A stretch of 36,592 nucleotides of DNA, from positions 1 to 36,592 of the forward strand of contig JARLFX010000115.1 in NCBI GenBank assembly GCA_031296355.1, given 5' to 3'. The notes beneath the pieces are model-generated. The model made no database searches. It saw only the letters and a program-made list of their open reading frames with translations, and had not been told where the DNA came from. Source of the stretch: Acidobacteriaceae bacterium (lineage in GTDB: Bacteria > Acidobacteriota > Terriglobia > Terriglobales > Acidobacteriaceae). The position numbers and the translations under genes are program-made. Within the stretch, counting starts at the first letter, position 1. The number at the start of each line of letters is the position of its first letter. Positions 8,149-16,300 of this stretch are shown here, in pieces.

Positions 8149-9714
8149 CTACTGCGGCAGCCGCAGATCGAAGCTTCCCATGCTGCCGCTGCTCGTATCC
8201 CGCACAATAAACCGCATGCGCACTGTACCCTTGGGACGTAGCAGGCTGATGGTAAAGTCCGCGGGCAGCGACGGCGAATGCACGTTGGCTGCCGCCCTCG
8301 CCGTGGCTTTCATCGTATGCAGCGTGTGTGCCAGCACATCATTCTTGGCAGACAGGCTCGCTCCCAGCACCTCAGCCTCTGCCACATGTTCGCCACTGGC
8401 ATCAATCCCCGACCAGGTCAGTCCGGGTGCAGCCACATGCACGGAATACTCATCGTTGCCAATTGGCTCTACACGGATATGCAGCGCCGTGAACAGCATG
8501 TCCGCCATCACCGCATTATTCAGGTCAAACGCCACGTTATCGGCGCTCTTCTGCCGCGCCGATGCACCAGCGTAGTAACCATCGCGCGTCATAATGCTCA
8601 CTCCCGGCTTCAGGCACTTCACCGTGATCTTGCGGAAGGCGCTGTCGGCTTCGCTCGTATTGGTCGGCGTGTAGCCGAGTGTATAAAAGTGCTCACCCAT
8701 CTCCACGCTCGCTGCGATCTGCTGATCAATGTCGTTAGTCCCGCGCAGCACGCGCCCACCCGTCACTGGCCCCAGCCGGTCAAAATCCAGCTGCTGATTG
8801 AATGGATCCATCAGCCTGCCCGTGCTGTCGCCAGTCATCCTCGCGAACATAAGTTGATCCGGGTCCGTAATCTCCGTATCCCCCGTAGCATTCGATGTTG
8901 GATCCACCGCATACAGCGTCACCCGTGTATCCAGCAGCGTATCCGTCACATGCTGTAGCACTTCCGTGATCTTCCTGCTGTCTGCCGGTGAAATCCCCGC
9001 CGGGTCCAGCGATGGGAACCCCTGCCCCACCCACACCAGGTTCTTGCGGCCTGGAATGCGCGCCGTCGACTGCGCAATCTGCTCCAATGCGCTAATAGAG
9101 AGATCCAGCCGCTCCACTGACTCTGGGCCTACTCCCTTGCCCAGCTCCAGCTTCCAGCTATAGCTCGCCTTATGTGCTTCCAGTGCCGCCAGCAGCGCAG
9201 CCCGGTTCCGCGTAAAGTTCTGTAGCAGTTGGAACTTCTTATCACCCACCGCAACCAGCATGGTCGGTTCATTCAGCGTAGCTGGCCGGCTCGTCAAAAA
9301 CTCTCGCAGCGACCGCTTGGCAAAATCCGTATCTGCAAAATGCGTGTTCAGTTCGTCCAGCACCAGCACGGTCACAGGCGATTGCCCATACCCGCGCGTG
9401 TCTTCCGAATTGAAAGCCGCACCGGGCTTCGTCGTCGCGGGCAGCTCATGCACCGTAGGCTGCTCAAAAAATTTGACGGTCTGCGGCTGCTTGTCTTCAA
9501 AGACCGCAAAATCGTTGCGCGTCAGCCCGCTCACCGGCTTCCCCTGCGCATCCGTCACCACTACATCCAGCACCACCAGGCGAGATTGCACATGGAATAC
9601 AGCCCCTGGTGTCACACCTTCCGGCGCCGCAGGCGCGGCCTGCGCCTGCATCATGACCGGAAATACTACCGTGAAGCACGCGACGAGAACGAAGACAGCG
9701 ATACGACGTAGCAC
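8149..9714 (-). CDS. VWFA-related acidobacterial-domain protein, secreted
   Basis: The product has about 520 residues and matches the family known as VWFA-related acidobacterial domain. After the signal peptide (ending VMMQAQA) comes RLVVLDVVVTDAQGKPV and then GLTRNDFAVFEDKQPQTV, the hallmark N-terminal motif. The VWA core follows (VLVLDELNTHFADTDFAK, then IPGRKNLVWVGQGFP). The metal-binding DxSxS motif is altered to DELNT, so metal-dependent adhesion is doubtful. The GTG start at 9714 is chosen because AGGAG sits 10 bases ahead and a compact signal peptide follows. An ATG at 9738 is the alternative; it lacks a ribosome-binding site. The function of the family is unknown. It heads the same-strand group with the NHL-repeat protein and receptor 1, but the 302-base gap with a promoter argues against one operon. 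Confidence 0.85.
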   Translation of the reverse strand: MLRRIAVFVLVACFTVVFPVMMQAQAAPAAPEGVTPGAVFHVQSRLVVLDVVVTDAQGKPVSGLTRNDFAVFEDKQPQTVKFFEQPTVHELPATTKPGAAFNSEDTRGYGQSPVTVLVLDELNTHFADTDFAKRSLREFLTSRPATLNEPTMLVAVGDKKFQLLQNFTRNRAALLAALEAHKASYSWKLELGKGVGPESVERLDLSISALEQIAQSTARIPGRKNLVWVGQGFPSLDPAGISPADSRKITEVLQHVTDTLLDTRVTLYAVDPTSNATGDTEITDPDQLMFARMTGDSTGRLMDPFNQQLDFDRLGPVTGGRVLRGTNDIDQQIAASVEMGEHFYTLGYTPTNTSEADSAFRKITVKCLKPGVSIMTRDGYYAGASARQKSADNVAFDLNNAVMADMLFTALHIRVEPIGNDEYSVHVAAPGLTWSGIDASGEHVAEAEVLGASLSAKNDVLAHTLHTMKATARAAANVHSPSLPADFTISLLRPKGTVRMRFIVRDTSSGSMGSFDLRLPQ

Positions 9715-9876
9715 GATGAGATTGCTCCTGAAAAACATGTAGCTATTGGGGAGACGATGCAGACTCAATGTAAGACACAGAAAATCGATTATTACATCCA
9801 TCAGCCCCACCCGGTAAAGCGCCTGCTGGTATCTTGAAGACCTGCAGGGTTAACTTAACCTAAGGAATCTCCGCGC

Positions 9877-11127
9877 ATGACGCCGCTGGCACTTGTAAGT
9901 CTTTTGCTGTGCACCGCCGCCCTCTTCGGATGGATCAGCTCGCGCTGGCTCAAATTACCCATCACCATCGGCACCATGGCGCTCACCGGCACCTGCTCCA
10001 TCGCGTTGATTGTATTCGGCGAACACACCCCCGGCCTGCAGGCCTGGGCCACCGGCCTCGTCCAGCAGATCAACTTTGAACGCCTCATCCTGCACGGCAT
10101 GCTGCCGCTTCTGCTCTTCGCCGGCGCCTTCCTGCTCGATCTCAAGCTGCTGGCGCGCGAAAAACTCGTCGTCACCATCCTCTCGCTCTTCGGCACCGTC
10201 TTCGCCGCCGCTCTGGTAGCCGTACTCATGCACTGGGGCCTGTTGGCTCTCGGCATTAACGCCGGCTGGCTCTCCTGCCTCTTCTTCGGCGCCCTCATCT
10301 CCCCCACTGACCCCATTGCCGTCCTGGAAATGCTGCGCCGCGTCGGCGTACCCGGCAACGTACAGGCCCAGCTCGCCGGCGAATCCCTGTTCAACGACGG
10401 CGTCGGCGCCGTACTCTTCCTCGCCTTGCTCGACGCCTCCCGCGGAGCCACACCCACCATCTCGCAGGTTGCCCTCTCTCTCGTAGTAAAAGCCGGTGGC
10501 GGCCTCGCACTTGGCATCATCACCGCCTGGCCCACCTCCGCCCTTATGCGCCGCGTGCAGTCCTACCAGGTTGAGATTCTCTTTACCCTCTCTCTCGCCA
10601 TGGGCGGATACGCGCTGGCTGAGCTGCTCCACGTCTCCGCCCCCCTGGAAGCCGTCGCCGCGGCGCTCGCTCTGCGCCGCTTCAACATGAACCACCCACG
10701 CTCCGAGATCGCCCATGAAAGCATCGACAAGTTCTGGGAGCTCGTCGATGAGGTGCAGAACTCCATCCTCTTCGTCCTCCTCGGACTGGAGGTTCTCGCC
10801 ATCTCCTTCCCCGCCACCTCCCAGCGCTCCGGCCTCACCGCCATCGTCGTCGTAACCGGAGTCCGCTTCGCCATCGTCGCCCTGCTCATCGGCCTCATCC
10901 GTCTGCTGCGCCCGCAGACGCGCAGTTCCATCCTGATTCTGAGCTGGGGCGGTCTACGAGGCGGTCTCTCCATCGCGCTGGCGTTGCTGGTTCCCGCCTC
11001 CGCTGGCCGCACCTGGATCCTCGCCACCACCTACATCGTGGTCGTCTTCTCCATCGCCCTGCAGGGCGGCTCCATGGATCTCTTCCTCAAGCGCTGGAAC
11101 CTCTCCGCCGGCTCCTCCGAAACATAG
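9877..11127 (+). CDS. Na+/H+ antiporter, CPA1 (NhaP-like) family
   Basis: This 416-residue, almost wholly hydrophobic protein has about 12 predicted membrane helices. It exchanges Na+ (or K+) for H+ across the inner membrane for pH and salt homeostasis. Family signatures are SPTDPIAV at 142-149 and ESLFNDGVG at 169-177. Asn173-Asp174 is the ion-binding pair typical of electroneutral CPA1 exchangers; electrogenic CPA2 members carry two Asp. GGLRGGLSIALAL near the C-terminus is also characteristic. There is no long cytoplasmic C-terminal domain, as is usual for short bacterial NhaP forms. AAGGAA precedes the start. It diverges from the VWFA gene and lies 34 bases ahead of the Tat-exported protein, so those two may be co-transcribed without an obvious functional link. 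Confidence 0.9.
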   Translation: MTPLALVSLLLCTAALFGWISSRWLKLPITIGTMALTGTCSIALIVFGEHTPGLQAWATGLVQQINFERLILHGMLPLLLFAGAFLLDLKLLAREKLVVTILSLFGTVFAAALVAVLMHWGLLALGINAGWLSCLFFGALISPTDPIAVLEMLRRVGVPGNVQAQLAGESLFNDGVGAVLFLALLDASRGATPTISQVALSLVVKAGGGLALGIITAWPTSALMRRVQSYQVEILFTLSLAMGGYALAELLHVSAPLEAVAAALALRRFNMNHPRSEIAHESIDKFWELVDEVQNSILFVLLGLEVLAISFPATSQRSGLTAIVVVTGVRFAIVALLIGLIRLLRPQTRSSILILSWGGLRGGLSIALALLVPASAGRTWILATTYIVVVFSIALQGGSMDLFLKRWNLSAGSSET

Positions 11128-11161
11128 CGCGTCGTTACCCGCATCAAGTACTATTCCCTGC

Positions 11162-13141
11162 ATGTCGATGCATAGTTTTCAGCACGAACTAAGTCGCCGC
11201 GACTTGCTCCGCCTCTCCGCCACTGGAGCCGCGGCCCTCGGCGCCAATCTCGCCTTTCCCGCACTCGCCGCAGCAGCTCCCGCGCACAGCGCTCCTCTGC
11301 ACCCGGCGCAGGGCTCCGCGCTCTATTCCACGCTGCTGCAACACTGGTGCGATGGCCTGCTCGCCCACCAGATCACCACCATCAGCGATCCCGCGCTGCA
11401 CGGAGCATTTCTCTGCCCTGCCTGCGGCATCCTGCATGGCCGCTGCGCAGACGCGGTCTATCCCCTGCTCCGTGTCGCCCACACCACCGGCAACCCGAAG
11501 TACCTGCGCGCCGCCCTGCAGGTCCACGCCTGGTCTGAGCTGAACCTCAGCCGCGACGACGGCAGCTGGGCCAACGACATTACCCTCAGCTCCTGGAAAG
11601 GCATCACCGTCTTCCGCACCATCGCGCTCGCCGAAGCCCTGCAGCACCACGGCTCGTTGCTCAATGCCGCCACCCGCCGCCAGTGGACGGATCGCCTCTC
11701 CCGCGCCGCAAAGTTCCTCGACGGCTTCATCACCATCGAGACCGGCAACATCAATTACCCCATCACCTCATCGCTCGCTTTCGCTCTCTGCGGCCAGGTA
11801 CTGGGCGACGCGCATTACACCGAACGCGCCCACGACATGGCGCACCAGGCGCTCGCCTACTTCACGCCCAACAACCTCCTCTTCGGCGAAGGCCATCCCC
11901 AGCGCAGCGTCACCCCCAAAGGCTGCCGCCCCGTCGATCTCGGCTACAACGTCGAAGAGTCCCTGCCCGCGCTCGCTCTCTACGCCCTGCTCACCAACGA
12001 CGCGCCTGTGCTCAACCAGGCCGTCGCCGCGCTGCGCTCGCACCTGGAGTTCATGCTGCCTGATGGCGGCTGGGACAATAGCTGGGGCACGCGCAACTAC
12101 AAGTGGAGCTACTGGGGCAGCCGCACCGCGGACGGTTGTCACCCCGCCTACGTCCTGCTCGCCGCGCACGACCCCGCCTTCCGCGAAGCCGCACAGCGCA
12201 ATCTGGAGCTGATGGCCGCCTGCACCCACGATGGCCTGCTCTACGGCGGTCCCGACTACTTCCACCACGGCGACCGCGCCTGCATTCATCACACCTTCAC
12301 CCACGCCAAAGCGCTGGCCACCGTGCTCGATCGCGGCCAAGCCCAACTCGCCGTCACTCAGCGCACCAAGCTCCCGCGCGATGCCGCCTACGGCCTGAAA
12401 ACCTATCCCGAGATTGCCACCCATCTCGCCGCCATCGGCGACTGGCGCGCCACCGTGACCGGCTACGACTTCAACTATGTGGAAGAGGTGCAGACCAACG
12501 GCAGCACCAAAGGCGGCCACGTCTCCGGCGGCGCGCTCTCATTCCTCTATCACTGCGACGCCGGCCCCCTGCTCACCGCCAGCATGACGGAGTACTCGAT
12601 GATCGAGATCTCCAACCAGCAGGCATTCCTGGACAAGCCCCACATGTCGCTCACACCGCGCATCGAATACGTCAGCGGTACGAACACCTATACGAGTGTG
12701 AACGATTTCGCCGCACAGACTCTTGCCAAAGCATCACCCACCAGCATCGCCTTCGATGCAGATGGCCGCATGCTCACCGCCAGCCGCCAATCGGTCAGCA
12801 GCGAAGAGGTTCGTTACCACCTCTCCTATTTCCTCTACGCATCCATCGTCGATATCACGGCTACCGCTGGCGCAGCGCACAATTTCGATGGCTTACTCCG
12901 CTTCATCCTGCCAGTCATCTCACGCACGGGGGAAGTCATTGAGCGGCCAAGCGATCACACAATCTCTATCCGCAAACCAAAGGGCACGGTAGTTGTCAGC
13001 ATCGATGCACCGCATGGCTTCGAACCCGTACCCGAAGCGCGCACCTTCAACCTCGTCCCCGGCTTCGAATGTGTACCGCTCGCCATCGCCATGCAGCCGG
13101 GCAAAGAGCTTCGTATCCGCCTGAAGGTCCTTCCTGCCTAG
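11162..13141 (+). CDS. Tat-exported two-domain protein of unknown activity, possibly polysaccharide-active
   Basis: This is a 659-residue protein. The N-terminus has a twin-arginine signal (SRRDLLRLSATG, Arg12-Arg13) followed by a long Ala-rich hydrophobic region, implying export of a folded protein. Residues about 55-430 are helix-rich with Trp and His clusters, in the style of an (alpha/alpha) toroid. They include an unusual CPACGILHGRC motif with three Cys, and DGGWDNSWGTRNYKWSYWG. Residues about 440-659 look like a beta-sandwich. This two-part layout resembles the heparinase II/III-like polysaccharide lyases, but I cannot assign catalytic residues, so this is only a hypothesis. There is no clear Shine-Dalgarno; an in-frame ATG at 11168 is an equally possible start. 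It follows the antiporter closely. A glycoside hydrolase is an alternative. Confidence 0.75.
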   Translation: MSMHSFQHELSRRDLLRLSATGAAALGANLAFPALAAAAPAHSAPLHPAQGSALYSTLLQHWCDGLLAHQITTISDPALHGAFLCPACGILHGRCADAVYPLLRVAHTTGNPKYLRAALQVHAWSELNLSRDDGSWANDITLSSWKGITVFRTIALAEALQHHGSLLNAATRRQWTDRLSRAAKFLDGFITIETGNINYPITSSLAFALCGQVLGDAHYTERAHDMAHQALAYFTPNNLLFGEGHPQRSVTPKGCRPVDLGYNVEESLPALALYALLTNDAPVLNQAVAALRSHLEFMLPDGGWDNSWGTRNYKWSYWGSRTADGCHPAYVLLAAHDPAFREAAQRNLELMAACTHDGLLYGGPDYFHHGDRACIHHTFTHAKALATVLDRGQAQLAVTQRTKLPRDAAYGLKTYPEIATHLAAIGDWRATVTGYDFNYVEEVQTNGSTKGGHVSGGALSFLYHCDAGPLLTASMTEYSMIEISNQQAFLDKPHMSLTPRIEYVSGTNTYTSVNDFAAQTLAKASPTSIAFDADGRMLTASRQSVSSEEVRYHLSYFLYASIVDITATAGAAHNFDGLLRFILPVISRTGEVIERPSDHTISIRKPKGTVVVSIDAPHGFEPVPEARTFNLVPGFECVPLAIAMQPGKELRIRLKVLPA

Positions 13142-13251
13142 TGCCAATAGCCAGGTCTGGATGAGTCTGAATTACATATGGACAGATTTTCATCAGCAAA
13201 CGCCCAGTTGTGAATTCTATCTGCGGATGCTACTGAATTGCATTGAGGTAG

Positions 13252-13304
13252 GTGCGGGCTTTAGCCCGCACACTCTCCATCGCCGCAAATCCGGGCTTCA
13301 GCCC
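13252..13304. repeat. Two REP-like hairpins
   Basis: GTGCGGGCT-TT-AGCCCGCAC (13252-13271) is a 9-bp stem with a 2-base loop. It is followed 21 bases later by GGGCT-TC-AGCCC (13293-13304). Paired short GC-rich dyads containing GGGCT(T)NAGCCC are typical of REP/BIME elements mobilised by RAYT transposases. They lie between the convergent Tat-protein and giant-protein genes, where they may also act as a bidirectional terminator. Only one copy exists in the window, so the repeat nature is inferred from form. Confidence 0.5.
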
Positions 13305-13317
13305 CTGAGGTATTCCC

Positions 13318-16300
13318 CTACTGCGTCACCGTCAACGTGATCGGCAGCGTGTGATACACACCCGTCGTCACGTTCACGGGAGACACCGTCACCGTCGTCG
13401 TCGTGGTACCAACCGGCGTCAGCCCCACAGCGCCGCTGCTGCTGCCGCTACCCGTAGTCACCTTCACACAGCCTGAGAGTGAGCACATCGCCACCACGCC
13501 CAGCAGCACCACCGCCAGCCGTATTCCCGCTATCCATCTGCGACGGAAGCAGACTACACCGGCTAGCAGCATCGCTGGCAGGAATGCGAATCCCGCAAAG
13601 CGGATGCCGCTCATCCTGCCCGGCTGTTCCACCGCGGCAATCTTCGCGCTGGTGCTCACCGTCAACCCAACTGCCACCGCCGACGTTCCATTCAGCGTCA
13701 CCGTCATCGGGCTGAATGCGCACGAAGCATACTGCGGCAGCGTCAGGCAATTCAGTGTGAGCTGTCCGGTATAGCCGTTGATCGGCGTAATCGTCAGCAC
13801 GGTCGATCCCGTGCCTCCCTGCTTGATCGTCAGGCTAGCGGGCGATGCCGTCACCGTGTAATCTCCGCTGCCGCTGACCGTGCCCGTAATCGTCTCCACC
13901 ACCTGGTTAGAGAGCGCCGGCCCGTAGTTTGCATCTCCGGCAGACTGCGCCGTCAGTGCGTGCACACCCGCCGCCAGCGTCGATACCGTCAGCGATGCAA
14001 TGCCATTGCTTGAAGTCACCGTACCCAGCAGAATGCTGCCGTCATAGAACAACACGTTGCCCGTCGGCACCACGTTGTTCTGTCCCGATAGCACCGCGGT
14101 CAGCACCACCGGCGCGCCATACGCTGTTGTCGTCGAACTGGCCTGCAGCAGCAGCGTCGCGCCCGTCTGCGTAATCGTCAACACACCCGGCACAATATTC
14201 AGCGTGTAATTCGCCAGGTTCGCGCCGCTCACCACCGGAACAATCGCGTACGTTCCCGGCAGGCTCGTCGAAGTCGCTGTCGTGGTGAACGTCTCCGTGA
14301 ACGTGTCGCCATTCACCGCGCCAGTCACCGTTCCCGTAAAGGTTGGATTCGCCGCGCCGTACGACCGCGTAAAGCTGTTCGCAGACGCCGTCAGTACCGG
14401 CGTCGTAATCGTCAGCACACCCGGAATCACCGTCACCGTGTACGCGCCGATGTTCGCGCCCGTCACCGTTGCATTGATCACATAGCTTCCCGGCAGGCTC
14501 GTCGCCGTTGCAGACGTGCTGTAACTCACGCTGAACGTATCGCCCGCCAGAGCGCCCGTGATCGTGCTGGTAAACGCCGGGTTCGCCGTCCCATACGCCC
14601 TCGTCGCATTGCCCACCTGCACAATCAGCGTGTTCGATTGCACTGTTTCGATCACGCTGTTCGAGATGCTCGACGTGAAATCGATATTCCCGTTATATCG
14701 TGCCGTCAGCGTATTGCTGCCCAGCGGAATTGCATTCGTCGTCAGCGCCGCTACGCCGCCGGAGAGCGGGCTCGCCCCCAGGAACGTCGTGCCCGTGTAG
14801 AAGTAGACCTGCCCCGTTGGCGTTCCCGTCGTCGCTGAAGTCACTATCGCCGTCAGGTTCACATTCGCGCCCAGTATTGCCGTGGGATTCGTCGAGACCA
14901 GCACAATACTTGTTCCCGCCGGTGCTACCGTCAGCACACCATTCACAAGCGTTGCAATATAGTCCGCCGGGTTCACACCGTTCAGTACCGGGATGATCGC
15001 ATACGTTCCCGCATCCGACGTCAGTGTCGCCGTCGTCGTTCCCGTTACCGTCAGCCCCAGGTTCGCAAACGTGCCGCTCACCGTACCGGTGAACACCGGA
15101 TTCGCCGTCCCATATGGCCGCGTCGCATTGCCCGCCGTAATCACGATGCCGGTCGCCGGCGTGATGGTCAGCGTTCCATTCACCACCGTCACGGTATAGT
15201 TCGCAAGATTGGCGCCGCTCGCCGCCGGAATAATGGGATACGTTCCCACGTCGCTGGTGCTCGTCGCCGTCGTGGTAAAGCTTAGCGCAAACGTATCTCC
15301 GTTCAGCGCACCGGTTATGCTGCCGGTAAATGTTGGGTTCGCCGCCATGTACTGCCGTGTCGCATTGGCCGCCGTGATCGTCAGCGGAGCCGCCGTCACC
15401 GTCAGCGTTCCCGGCACATAGACCACGTCGTAGTTGCCCAGCGCCGTGCCCGTCACCGCTGGCGTAATGATGTACGCCCCCACGCCGCTGGTCACGGTCT
15501 CATTCGTCGTGTAGGTCACGCTAAACACATCGCCCGGCAACGCGCCCGTTATCGTGCTGGTGAACGCAGGATCGGACGTGCCATACACCCGCGTTGCATT
15601 GTTCACCGTCACCGTTAGCGTCGCCTTCGTCACGATCTGCGCAATCGAGTTCGAAGCCGATGCGCCAAAATTCGTATCCCCGCTGTAGCTCGCCGTGATG
15701 GTGTGCGTACCCACCGCCAGCCCCGCCGTCGGCAGGCTGATCGTCCCATTCGCCAGCGACACCGTCCCCAGCAGCACCGCGCCATCGCGGAACGTGATCG
15801 TTCCCGTCGGCACGCCCGCCATCGACGGCGTTACCGTCGCAGTAAACGTCACGCTCTGCCCATACACCTGGCTCGGCGCAGAACTTATCAGCAGCGTCGT
15901 CGTAGGCGTCTGCGTGATGGTCAATACTCCATTTACCGTGGTCGCCGTGTAGTTGCCCGCGGTACTGCCGCTTAGTGTCGGCACAATCGCGTAGGTGCCC
16001 ACCGCGCTGAACTGCGTCGCCGTCGTCGTTCCCGTCACCGTCAGTCCAGAGTTCGCCGGAGCCCCAGTAATCGTCCCGGTAAATACCGGATTCACCGCAC
16101 CATAGAGCTTCGTCGCGTTATCTGCGGTAATCGTGATGCCCAGTGCCGTAATCGTCAGCGTTCCGTTCACCACCGTAACTGTGTAGTTCCCTGCCGCCGC
16201 CCCGCTCACTGCCGGAATGATCGGATATGTGCCCACATTGCTCGTCGCCGTCGCCGTGGTAGTAAAGCCCAGCGTCAGCACGTCGCCATTCAACGCTCCC

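Noticed and set aside
9739..9810. N-terminal extension of the VWFA-domain protein to an ATG at 9810
   Set aside because: It would put about 30 residues in front of the signal peptide, and internal starts with better signals exist.
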